64,000 nucleotides of DNA. It comes from Camarhynchus parvulus (taxonomy: Eukaryota; Chordata; Aves; Passeriformes; Thraupidae). Position numbers and translations under genes: made by a program. The stretch is taken from assembly GCF_901933205.1 (NCBI RefSeq), contig NC_044600.1, positions 7,664,501-7,728,500 of the forward strand, read 5' to 3'. Below the pieces are notes generated by a model. The model was not told where the DNA came from. It made no database searches and saw only the letters and a list, made by a program, of their open reading frames with translations. Position 1 is the stretch's first letter. Every line of letters starts with the position of its first letter. This document shows, piece by piece, positions 10,401-20,100 of this stretch.

Positions 10401-12680
10401 CCCCTGTCATGGGCAGGGACACCTTCCAATAGACCAGGTTTCTCAAAGCCCCATCCAGCCTGGCCTTGAGCAGTGCCAGGGATATAAAATACTAATTATT
10501 AAAATAAAGAATTTATAAGTTAACCATCTGAATAATAATATGATTTTAAAAAACCCTTTAATGCAGAACTGGAGAAACTGTCCTTGATTATTGCTTTTCT
10601 TTGATCACTTTTGAGAAACCCCACCTGCAAGGGAGGTACCTGCTTTACAGTGAGTCCCATGATTGTCTTCCAACAGGAGGAAAAAGGTTCATTGAAGACA
10701 TTGAAATGATGATTGGAAAGAAGAGCAATTCATTCTGGGTGTGGTGGAAAATATGCTGGTTTTTCGTCACTCCTGTGCTGTTAATAGTGAGTGCACATGA
10801 CTGGATTGTATTAGTGTGACAGAATTTAGTAACTTAATATTGAAGAGGTTTCTTTGTGAAGATTCAGGGCTGACTGCCCAGGCTCTGTGCATAAAGATGG
10901 GGCATAGCTGTGCCAGTGAAGTGAACTATGGCCTGTCTCTGCTTTCTGATACACTGCCTCCTCTTTTGATCCACTCCAGGAGAGGCTGGGGCTTGAGATC
11001 AGTAACTAGAGAGCTGGGTCTACACTCCCAAGGACTAACACAGGGCAACTAGATCCTCTGCCTTGGCAGTTGGATTATCTTAATTTTAGACTGAGATTGG
11101 TTTGAAAACCTTTTGAGGGAAATCCCATTTTTGGGTCAGATTTTCTGCTGTTCTCCTGTCTAACTGAGACCTTTAAATGTCCTGTTGAATGTTTGGTTTT
11201 TGTTAAACCTTTACTTCCAATTGTGAGTGTAGATGGTTGGATTATGTTACTATGACAGAATTTATTAACATTCCCAATCCAGGAACAGTGGCAAGTCACT
11301 CTGGCCAGTACATTACCTGTAATCTGCCCAGACTATAGTTTAGAAAATGCTGCTTAAAACTATCAAATTTCTGAAGCAATATTTGCCAGTTTCTAATCTT
11401 AGATTCTTTCCTGTATTCCTGTAAATAATGGAATACAGGAATGCATAAAACATATAGAGAAGGGTACTGGGCTCAGCCAGCAATACATATATTATCCAAC
11501 ATAAGATTTAAAGAGAACCCAGAGATCAAGTCATGTTCAAACACAAATATACTTAGTGCATCTCAGCACTGGTGTCATTTTTCAGTCCTGGCCTTCAGTC
11601 TGAACACCAAATCCTGCACAACTGTTCTCATACTCAGAAAACAAGAGGGAACTGTGCAGAACTTGTAGACAACCCTTCTTTTTATTAAACCAACTTGGAA
11701 GCAGTGCAAATTCAATGTTGTTGGAAACCTGCTTTTCTCTTATTGTTTTTGCCATTTTTTCTAGGCTATTTTGGTCTGGTCTTTGACCACATTTTCAAAT
11801 CCCACTTATGGCTCAGTGATATACCCAGCCTGGGGAAACATTCTTGGCTGGTGCATGATCATCTTCAGCATCATGTGGATTCCTATTGTTGCTATTGTAA
11901 AAATACTTAAAGCTGAAGGAAACCTTCTTGAGGTAAGTGCAAAAAACCCCACTGATATAGCCTCAAATCTGAATTTCTTTGGTATTATCAGGACCACCTG
12001 TGCTTTTTTCTCCAACACATCTACTACTTTGACATGTTTTTCAAATGGATTTTTAGACCAAAGCATTATCTCTGGTAGTTGCATCAAAGGTGCATCTACC
12101 CTACCATGTTCTGATAAAAAGATAAAGTCTAATTCTTTGGGAGTGCACACACACCATTTGAGAGAGATTTTTCATCAGTTCTGTTGCTATTCCAGCTTCT
12201 TTAAATTCTCTGAAGAATTTCTATTGCTTTCTATCCCCATATAATTTTCTGGAGTTTTGCCTCCCATTCCTCACAGAAGCAAGTGACAGATCTGAGATAT
12301 TCTGCTCTTGGCAAGCTTTCCCAAACAGTTGTGTTGGTCACAGCTTTCCCTGTTCTTTGACCTCAGTGCCCAGAACCCACCAACCCCAAAGATACTCGGA
12401 ACGATTTTAAACAACTTCGGCGATTCGCCATTTGTTGAGTTGCGGCGCATGTCTAGAGCTATAATTTTACTGAATTTTAAAAGAAGCCTGGACTAAAGGA
12501 AGACATTAAATGCCTGTTGGTTTTGCTTTGCAGCGCATTGCCAGCTGCTGCCGGCCTGCAGCAAACTGGGGCCCCTACCTGAAGCGTCACCGAGGGGAGC
12601 GGTACAGCCACATGGTGGACCCCAAGGACAAGGAGCACGAGATTCCCACTGTGTCTGCCATCGTATACAAGCGACGTTGA
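1301..12680 (+). CDS. SLC6A14: SLC6A14, amino acid transporter B(0,+), exons 3-14 (5' partial)
   Basis: This is a plasma-membrane symporter of the SLC6 (LeuT-fold) family that moves neutral and cationic amino acids inward with Na+ and Cl-. I join 1301-1432, 2939-3100, 4419-4554, 5307-5439, 7254-7394, 8355-8583, 8668-8793, 8885-9003, 10181-10280, 10677-10786, 11765-11932 and 12534-12680. All junctions are GT-AG and phases match throughout, giving 1703 coding bases. The translation follows mammalian SLC6A14 closely from TM2 to the end, including [61 protein letters not shown] and [14 protein letters not shown]. About 70-75 N-terminal residues, including TM1 with part of the substrate and Na+ site, are missing because their exons lie upstream of base 1. 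The other 11 TM helices are present. No frameshift or stop is seen, so the gene looks functional. Identification over other SLC6 members rests on the long near-identical stretches recalled from the mammalian protein. Confidence 0.97.
2939..3100 (+). CDS. SLC6A14: SLC6A14 exon 4 (TM3, start of extracellular loop 2)
   Basis: The acceptor is tttcctag and the donor is gtacca. The exon encodes TM3 with the IYYNVIIAY segment; the tyrosine pair sits where SLC6 proteins line the substrate pocket. It then encodes the first part of extracellular loop 2, with cysteines in [13 protein letters not shown] that match the position of the loop-2 cysteines in the family. Confidence 0.97.
4419..4554 (+). CDS. 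SLC6A14: SLC6A14 exon 5 (glycosylated extracellular loop 2)
   Basis: The acceptor is tgatttcag and the donor is gtaagt. The 136-base exon starts with two bases of a valine codon and ends with the AA of an asparagine codon. It encodes most of extracellular loop 2 and carries at least four N-glycosylation sequons (NTT, NYS, NLT, NGT) before the conserved FPSEQYW. This is the least conserved part of the protein relative to mammals, as expected for this loop. Confidence 0.95.
5307..5439 (+). CDS. SLC6A14: SLC6A14 exon 6 (TM4)
   Basis: The acceptor is tgctttcag and the donor is gtatgt. The exon encodes [14 protein letters not shown] and then TM4 ([17 protein letters not shown]) up to the KGIKSSGK linker. 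The first base completes the asparagine codon begun in the previous exon. The frame is also open for about 370 bases upstream into the intron. Confidence 0.97.
7254..7394 (+). CDS. SLC6A14: SLC6A14 exon 7 (TM5 and extracellular loop 3)
   Basis: The acceptor is catctttctgcag and the donor is gtgaga. The exon has exactly 47 codons in phase 0. It encodes TM5 ([18 protein letters not shown]) and the GATLEGA signature, followed by extracellular loop 3, which carries one NIT glycosylation sequon. Confidence 0.97.
8332..8349 (+). repeat. T18 homopolymer at the exon 8 acceptor
   Basis: Eighteen consecutive T residues form the polypyrimidine tract directly before ggcag and the first base of exon 8. 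Runs of this length are prone to length change. Confidence 0.95.
8355..8583 (+). CDS. SLC6A14: SLC6A14 exon 8 (TM6-TM7)
   Basis: The exon is preceded by an 18-T run and ggcag, and ends before gtaggc. It encodes the unwound TM6 region ([18 protein letters not shown]), which in LeuT-fold transporters contacts substrate, Na+ and Cl-, and TM7 ([19 protein letters not shown]). The serine in FSLS and the SYN motif sit where SLC6 proteins bind chloride; this assignment is by family analogy. Confidence 0.97.
8668..8793 (+). CDS. SLC6A14: SLC6A14 exon 9 (TM8)
   Basis: The exon is separated from exon 8 by an intron of only 84 bases and ends before gtaagt. It encodes [17 protein letters not shown] and TM8 up to [10 protein letters not shown]. 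The aspartate and serine of LGLDSQF match the Na+-binding segment of TM8 in the family. Confidence 0.97.
8885..9003 (+). CDS. SLC6A14: SLC6A14 exon 10 (end of TM8, TM9)
   Basis: The exon follows a 91-base intron with acceptor cctttacag and ends before gtaaga. It encodes ETLTTTIQD, the cytoplasmic loop after TM8, and TM9 ([17 protein letters not shown]). Confidence 0.97.
10181..10280 (+). CDS. SLC6A14: SLC6A14 exon 11 (TM10)
   Basis: The acceptor is gtcctgcag and the donor is gtaaat. The 100-base exon encodes [17 protein letters not shown] and most of TM10. It is the exon closest to the CR1 insertion, which begins 61 bases into the following intron. Confidence 0.97.
10341..10483 (-). mobile_element. 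CR1 LINE 3'-end fragment
   Basis: The stretch matches the reverse complement of the avian CR1 3' end. Recognisable pieces include tcatggagtcacag, catgggcagggacacc, tagaccaggtt and ctcaaagccccatccagcc. It is about 143 bases, 5'-truncated as usual for CR1, and lies in the intron between exons 11 and 12. It is the best evidence that the genome is avian. Confidence 0.9.
10677..10786 (+). CDS. SLC6A14: SLC6A14 exon 12 (TM11)
   Basis: The acceptor is cttccaacag and the donor is gtgagt. It encodes [13 protein letters not shown], a conserved cytoplasmic loop of this transporter, then the tryptophan-rich start of TM11 ([18 protein letters not shown]). Confidence 0.97.
11408..11441. repeat. perfect 12-bp inverted repeat with 10-base loop
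   Basis: TTCCTGTATTCC at 11408-11419 is exactly complementary to GGAATACAGGAA at 11430-11441. It sits in the intron between exons 12 and 13. Confidence 0.85.
11765..11932 (+). CDS. SLC6A14: SLC6A14 exon 13 (TM11 end, TM12)
   Basis: The acceptor is ttttttctag and the donor is gtaagt. The 56-codon phase-0 exon encodes the end of TM11, the extracellular loop with [13 protein letters not shown], and TM12 ([20 protein letters not shown]). The NPT here is not a usable glycosylation site because the middle residue is proline. Confidence 0.97.
12534..12680 (+). CDS. SLC6A14: SLC6A14 exon 14 (C-terminal tail and stop)
   Basis: The acceptor is gttttgctttgcag. The exon encodes the cytoplasmic tail with [18 protein letters not shown] and [15 protein letters not shown], then TGA at 12678-12680. 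The last residues (AIVYKRR) differ from the short SGSRKPE-type end of the human protein, so the extreme C-terminus is not conserved. Confidence 0.96.
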   Translation, partial: RIASCCRPAANWGPYLKRHRGERYSHMVDPKDKEHEIPTVSAIVYKRR

Positions 12681-12753
12681 GATGGCTGTTTGGATGACTG
12701 TTTTTTAGTATATATATGTGGGTTTTGTTTTTTAATATTGGAAAGGTACTAGC

Positions 12754-12769
12754 AAAAAAAAAAAAAAAA
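12754..12769 (+). repeat. A16 homopolymer
   Basis: Sixteen A residues in the inferred 3' UTR, followed by a further short A run after one G. Confidence 0.95.
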
Positions 12770-13057
12770 GAAAAAAGGCAAATCAACAGCTCTGCCTCTT
12801 TAATATCCAGCCCCCAAATGAAAGTGATTTGTATTATTTATTTTTAGTGTTTTAGTCTTTGGGGAGGAACACATCAATTAGGCACTGAGATCTCACCAGG
12901 TGTGTAGGTTGAGAGGGCAGGATAATCCATTGCAGGCTCCCCAGGCTGCTGGACTGGGCATGATTAACCCCATCCAACTGGTATCCAGCTGGACTGCAGA
13001 TCCAGGTGTGGGGGAGAGTAAAGATATTCTGGTGCTCCCAGCTGGAGCCCAAAGGTG

Positions 13058-13060
<3 letters not shown>

Positions 13061-13092
<32 letters not shown>
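13061..13092 (+). repeat. (TG)16 microsatellite
   Basis: A pure TG dinucleotide run in the inferred SLC6A14 3' UTR. It produces spurious VCVCVC and THTHTH reading frames on both strands. Confidence 0.97.
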
Positions 13093-13094
<2 letters not shown>

Positions 13095-14111
13095 CCCCGA
13101 GGTGCAGCTGCTGCCTTCTGCTGTGCTCTGCCACCCCAGGGGTGTGCAGTCAGCAGAGGGGAATGGTGTGCTGCTGCCTGGCACTGAGGCTCAGGGAACA
13201 TGGATAATTCTTCTCTGTCTAAGCCTTGCTCAGTGTGAGCTGCTCAGGGTTTGATGTTGAGTATGCTCTGTGTGTGTGTTGTCTAAACAAATACATATAT
13301 TGAGTGGCAAAAAATTGCCATCACAGGAAATAAGGTTTAAACGTGGTGAAAAGCAGGCTGCTTTCTATTTCTCATTATTCCCCTTGGGATCCCTAAAGAG
13401 CTATCTTCTCTGTCATGCCCTGTGCTCAGCCCTCATCTGTCTTTAATTGGAAAACCTCATGTTTCCATATTTTGTCATTAGGCTCTGCAGAATGGAAGCG
13501 TAACCATTGAATTCTGGTTTGTCTGCTCTCCTATTTTCATCAATGCTTTACCTATCAGGTTGTTTTCTGCTTCTTTCACTCAGATTTGGGTTTTGCCTTC
13601 CAAAGGAGACCCAAAGTGCTTTTCTAAAAGATTCAAACAGTGTTATGGTAGGGCCCAAAGAAGCAGAACTTAAAGGGAAGGTTACAACTTCGTTGTAGTG
13701 CTGTTATTCCAAAATTTGCTGAAATAATGAGATTAATGAAAAGTTATTAAGTTTGTAATGTATTTGGGAACACAGACTTGAGCATCGACATAGGCAGGAA
13801 GGGTTTGGGTGAAGAGAAACTGACTTGTAATACAAGTGAACCCAGGTAAAGGGGGGAAAAAAGACTGAGGAGAGAATTAATACATTTGGTGTGCTGAGGA
13901 ACATCTCTCACTGTGATAATGGTTCCTGGGCAACAAAGCAGCAGGGTGTTCAGCTGTCACTTCCTCTCAGGGCTCTGTCACTTTTTCTGGACATGAAGGA
14001 GTGTGGATAGTGGCTTTCTTGCTCAAGCATCATACCTTGGTTTATGTTTTATACTGGGGGGGTTTTGTGTGGGTTTTTTTTCTTGTGACAAATCAACACT
14101 TTATGGTGAAC

Positions 14112-14194
14112 AAAATGTGATTTCCCCCGTTTTTAATGATTTTGCAACTGGCAAATAAAATGTGATTTTCTGTTTTTAATGAGTTTGGACCTGG
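14112..14194 (+). repeat. two-copy 45-bp tandem duplication over the poly(A) signal
   Basis: The segments starting at 14112 and 14157 both read aaaatgtgattt, then a C/T stretch, then tttttaatga, then ttt and a final ctgg, with a few mismatches and small gaps. The period is 45 bases. The AATAAA at 14154-14159 spans the junction into copy 2, and copy 1 has no such signal. Confidence 0.8.
14154..14159 (+). terminator. SLC6A14: AATAAA poly(A) signal, SLC6A14
   Basis: Canonical hexamer about 1.5 kb after the stop codon, followed within 10-30 bases by T/GT-rich sequence (tgtgattttctgttttt). It is the best candidate for the transcript end. Confidence 0.6.
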
Positions 14195-14199
14195 AAACT

Positions 14200-17100
14200 T
14201 TTAATTTTGTGTGTGGAGTTGGTGGCCACAAAAGCTTCTATGATCCTAAGCCTTTGAGAGCTTGAAGTGGAAAGATTCAGCCTCCAGGAAGTCTTGTCTT
14301 AGTGCAATAGTCTTGTTTTGAAGTGGGCTCAGAAAGTACAGGAAGTAATTAAATGGGAATTTATATAAAGGACTGTGGAGCTAGAGCCCGTACAAGAAGC
14401 TGGTGAAGAGGAGCCTCTTCCCGCACTCCAGCTGCTCAAGGATCATCTTTCAGCCAGAAAAGAGCTGTCAGTAGCCTGGAGAGGCTGGGAGCAGGAGGGG
14501 GCTCCATCTGCTGGAGCTGACAGCAGCTCTCACCTGGGAAGGGACGCACTGGGGGAAGGAGAGGGAAGTCAGTGAAGTAATGAGTGAGAGCAATGAGATG
14601 GTGGAGAAGGACATTGGACAAAACAGCTTTAGAAAGAATTCAGGAAAGGAGATGCTGCAGGCTCATACCAGCCATCTACTGCCCTTGCAAGAAACCCCTG
14701 CTGCTGCACACAGGGCTCACTTGGGTAGACTTAAAGCTCTAAGATTCATATTTGCAAACTTTAACATATTTACAAGAAAAAGAGCATTGTTGCCAAGAGA
14801 AATGCATTGAATTTTCTCTCTTGTGTGTCCCCTGCCAGACACAAACAGATTCACATTCAACACAGTTTGGATACAATTTCATCTGGACATCTCCCTGTAT
14901 TGCACAATCTCTTGAGTTCCAGACTTTCATTATTTTCCTTCTAGCAATCAGGAAAGTAGAATTTCTTGGCAGGGTTTCTATATTCAAATAGAATTTAATT
15001 TCTATAATTAAAAAAATTATGGAAACCATGACTGGCTTTGCTACGGGCAGCCTGAGTTCCACAGGGTGAAACCAGCAGCAAGCACCAATGATGGCAGATC
15101 CTCCTCCACCAGTGTTAATCAAAGGTAAAGTAATTCCCTTTAAAAGATTAATTGTGGTGTTTTCAAGAAAGCAGAGAGCTCATGTTCACCTCTGCCATCT
15201 AAACTGGATTCCTGCAAGGCAGCTTGTAGCTACACATACATGTTAGTGACATATTAGCAGCATGAAGACAGACAGAATTTCCCAAGGTGTTCTGTGGGCC
15301 AGAATGATTAAACACAAGCAAATGACCACCAGGAATTTTGGTCCTTAGTTTTACTTTGCTGAGTATTGTTGAAGTACTTCGAAAGCAGAAGAGGAACCTC
15401 CAGGTAAGACCCAAAAGAGGCAAACCCACGTTGTACACCCAGGACAGGCTGGGAAGGCAGATGGCAATGTGGGAAGGAATCACAGAGTGTTAAAATGCAG
15501 CTGTTGATGAGAGAAAGGAGAATGCTTATGGGAAAATCCAGAAGTGTGTAGATTATGGTGAATTAATAACAGTGTTTGACAGAGACTAAAATAATGAGAG
15601 CAATCTGTCATATTCCGCCTGTTCAGATAGAGCTACAGGGCTGTGAAATGACAGATCAAATTAAGGTGTCAGGCAAAAAGGCTGTAGTGAGAGACTGATT
15701 GCTGAGAATTAACCAGACTCTGGAGATGTGACCTGGGAAAAACTGCTGTGAGGGAGAGTCACTGGAGGGAGCCCTGGTTCAGCTGCAGGGTCTGAGGCTG
15801 GGCAGCCCTGAGTGCACTTCTTCTTCTGTGGTCTTGGAAAAGATCATTTGGGATTGATGTTTCTATGAAAATTAGTTTGGAAGGACTGTTTTGAAAATTT
15901 TCATCCAGGAAAAAAGGTAGCAATTAGAAACAAAATTAATTTCAGTGTTGTTTTTCCAAAAAAAAAAAACCTTTAAAATGTTCCCATGAGCATTTCTGTA
16001 TAAATCAAAATGTTTCTTTCAAGCTTTGGCCAGTCTGTCTCCCTCACGTGGGGACACAAGAGCCTGGATGTTAGTGTGGAGCTATGGGGCAGGAAGAATC
16101 CAGCCTTGTTTCCATCACCTGCCTTCCAGGCTGGACAAAGCTTGTGGCTGTGCCATGCCTGTGGCCCCCTCCAGGCTTTGTCTAGGTGAGAGCTGATCAT
16201 GCTGCTGAGGGAATCCTGAAACCCACACTCTGTGGCTGATAGTAGACCCCTGCCCTGAGCTGCCAGAGAGTCACTTTGTTGTCATCAAATGAGACCTGCC
16301 TGCTTGTGCTGGGATGATCTGGGATGATGCTCCTGCCATTAACATATTGCGAAACTGTACACTCAACTTTGGAGATGCAGACTTTGATTAAATCTGGGTT
16401 TTATAAAATAAAATCAAAAGGAATGGAAGTTTAGAGGGATAAGGCACAAGCCAGGAGAGATGTCAGTAAACTGGGAACTAACAGAGCTGGACTGTCCAGT
16501 TCCTATATTGGAGTTGCAGCAGGGCTAACTTCAAAAGAACTAAGAGGCACAGGCATTTGTGAAGCACCTCCATCTGCTTTAAAAGCTGTGTTCCTCTAGA
16601 GCTCTGAAATGCCACCAGATCGGTGCTGGGATCTGCACTTTCACCAGCCACAGCCCTTCCTGAGGATGTGGCTGGCCAGTGGCATTGTCTCACTGAGGAA
16701 CATTTAATAGAGGCTCCTTCTGCACCCCAAACCCTTACAGAACTGGCTAGTGCTACACTTTGTCTACTAGATGTATTTTTCCAACTTCAAAGCTTATACT
16801 TTTATGAAATATGAATGAATGTGTGTTCATTTGCTCCTTCATTTCACCTTCCTGAGGGCCACTGATGGTGCTTAAAACATGCCTCCTGTGTGTGCATGAT
16901 GGATTTTTGCCAGTGTGGATGAAAGAGGCAAACCAGCCTCATTCTCTGTACTTCCTAATCCTGCCTGGTGCATGAGTGTGCAAATGGCTTCAGGAGCAGG
17001 GGTTGCTCTGCTCTTGCTGAATCCCAGTGCTGCATCTCAGTATTCTTGTGTTCTCCTGGCATCAGGAATGTGTTTTTGTTGTTGTTGTTGTTGTTTGGTT

Positions 17101-20100
17101 TTAGTTTTATAAAGAATCTACAAACTGTTTTCTTCTTTTGAGCCTAGACATTGTCTTCAGTGTAGAGAATTGAGAAATTTCTACATTAAAACTCTGTTGC
17201 AGCAACATGGTCATATTGATTCCAGTTACCAACAGCAGCATTGCTTACTAGCTTGAGTCCAAGCACGGACTTTGGAGCTGGTTGCAACAGAGTCACATTT
17301 TCATCCTGGAAGTGATGAATGGCTTAGGCATACTAGGCCGGGAAATAAAACCTGTCACTGGAAGACAGATGAGGGCAGTATTTCCCTTTAATGTCAGGAC
17401 ATGGGTGTTCCTCTCTGAATAGGTTTTGATCTTATGTGGGCTGTTAAGCGTCTAAGCTCCTTGCAGAGGACCCTTGCCAAATGTTCTGCTTCTTCATATA
17501 AAATTGGGGATCCACATTGCTGGTGGCACTTGCAGAAAGTATAGGAAAAGCAGAGATTGTCTTCACAACTCTGAGAACTCATTTATGCTAAGGATGTTTG
17601 CTTCCCTAATCTGGTATTTTCTTTAACACTGTTTTCTGTTTGTGTTGTGGGATTTTTTGGGCGGTTGGGGTGGTTTTTTTTAATACTTGTCTACAGTGAG
17701 TGGTGTATTTCCTGTTTCCCTGCTTTTTAGAAGGAGGAATAACTGCAGTAGGCAACAGGGAACTGTGTTAAAGAAATTAGAGCACTACAGAAGCAGACAA
17801 AGCTCCTGCTTCTTGTGTGTTGATGCTGTTGCCTCTGTCTTTGTAGCTATCTTGTATCGTGACCAGGCTGAGGATGATTAACAGTTGAGATGGGGAAGGA
17901 ATTACTGTTGATACGATTGGTCCTGAAAGGCTTTTCCCAAAGGTCTGGCTCTGGTTTTTGCACATATGACCAGTGTCCTCTGTTGTTCCTGGGCTGTTTA
18001 GGGTTTGTTCCTCTGAGCTAGATAGAAGCCACAGCATTCCCATAGCCAAGGTGACTCTGTAAGACCAAGCCAGGCATGCTGAATCCCTCTTCTCACTGCA
18101 GTGCTGCAATGGATGAGTTTGTATTTTACCTCTTGGGCTTTCAGCTGACAGTTGGATGTCCCGGTCCTGTTCTGCATGTGGCAGCACTGAGTCAGCAGCT
18201 CCAACTGCTCCTCCAAGTGCAAAGATTCATTAGCCTGCATTTATCAGCTCTTGCCAGGGAAATGGTGAATAATGAAGCCTGGTTCAGGTAATGAAATGAT
18301 CTCCTTCTCACATCTGATTACATTGCTGCTTATTATTTCCTTGGTGTGTAATTCTGCTTCTCTGGAAACTTGTTTTGTAAATACTAATGACTGTGCAGCT
18401 GTGGCCCAAAGTTAAACCAGCGCTGCAGGAGCCTGGAGAACTTTGTGGCCTGGCTCTTGGCTTTACTGCCTGTGCTTCATCAGCTGCTGGGAGGGTGGGG
18501 ACAGCCCCTGCCCCAGTGCTGGAAGGTACAAGGAGCCCCATCTGAAAAGGTGCAGCCCTTGGCATTCACCAGGAGCAGTTTATTCCCTTTGTTCAGGTGT
18601 CAGTGCTGGGACTCAGCCCGACTGCCCTTCTTCTCTGGCACTGAGCTTCTCAGAGAGACATCTACCATGATGCCTCTCCATTTATAATCGGTTAGCCAAG
18701 AAAAAGACATATTCCTCTCATTTCTCCCTTTTCTTCTTGAGTAACTCTCTTAAACAAGCAGACTACTGCAGGCTATTCCAGATGTTTTATATGAGAACAC
18801 TAAAACTGTTTTCTCTCTACTGGAATGACTTTTCTTGTACATCTTAGAATTGCATCTGCTTTTTCCATGGCAGCATCCATTTGGCAGCTTGCTGTCATCC
18901 TGAGTTCACCAAATGCAGTCAGAAATCCTCATCCTCAGACCCAAAGGATTGACTTTGCACCATGTGCTCTTTGTCCCACTGATACAACATCAGAGGGTCT
19001 TCCAATCTTCCTAGGCCTCTACTTCACCTACTTCCTTCTCCAAATTGTCTTTGTTTCTGGAACTCCCAGTTCTCCAAGAATAGTATTTGTACCTGTGAGA
19101 GACTTTTTTTGAAGGTTAAGCAAATGAAAGGTGCCAATTCAATGTGGGTAGCACGCTGGAAACGTCTCATATGTCCATGATAAACTCAGATCTTGGGTAA
19201 ATCCCTCCTTAGAAGGACAGCTCTTTGCCATGGGTTGTGTGTTTCCAGGACGTGCATAGTCCAAAAAACGCAGGACAGTTTTGAGTTACTGCTGAAGAAG
19301 TGAAGTCCTGTTTATGGAGGATGTAATTTATTTTTAAGCAGCTCCTTGCCCCTCTGCTGTCATTATTCATCTTCTCAAGATGAGTGTCTCATTTTCCTCC
19401 TCATTATTGCTTTGCTAGACTACATGGGAGCAGCAGGAGGTGCCTGGGACTCCCTCGTGCCAGGCACTGCACAAGCAAGGAGCAGAGGAGTCACCAGCAT
19501 GAGTGAAGCCACTCCTGAGTGTGCAGGCAGACAGAGCCAGTGGTTTAACAAGGCAACAACACAACAGTCCTTCACCACAGCCCCCAGGCTGCTATGCAGA
19601 GATTTGTGTGACAGATCCTCACTCCTGCCCTCCCCATGCTCACTTGGGTGCCCATGCATCTCTTAAGAGATGTGTTTCCCTGTGGTCCCTTTGGACACAT
19701 AAAAGTTGCTGGAAGCAAATCTCAGCCTATGTGTAGGTTGTGTTTCACCCAGCATGGTCTCCTTAGGAGGATTGCCAAGAAACAGTCCATATACTTGAGG
19801 AGGCATTTGGCTCTGTTATGGTTGCTGTGTTGTTCATTACTGGTGCAAATTGTGCCCAGGGCAGTGCCTCCCACTGTGCTCCTGCATTGGTTACATACCT
19901 TTTCAGCCAGTCAGTGAGAGGGAAATTTAACCCACAATGGAGGAGGTTCTAGTGATATCTGCCACTTTATTGGCCTGACTGATGGTGTATGACTTCTCTG
20001 CAGGAGCTGAAAAAAATTTGAGTCATCCTTGTATTAAAACAAGTGCGGGGAAACGGAACTTCCACACAGAATGGTTCAATCCTTTTAAATTAGAGGGGTT

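Larger units (their letters stand above)
12681..14175 (+). other. SLC6A14: SLC6A14 3' UTR (inferred)
   Basis: There is no reading frame of note after the stop codon. The stretch contains A16 (12754-12769) and (TG)16 (13061-13092), and ends at a likely AATAAA poly(A) signal (14154-14159) followed by T-rich sequence. The exact cleavage site is inferred; earlier weak signals could also be used. Confidence 0.6.

Noticed and set aside
12852..13254. Overlapping frames on both strands with VCVCVC or THTHTH runs
   Set aside because: These are products of the (TG)16 microsatellite in the 3' UTR.
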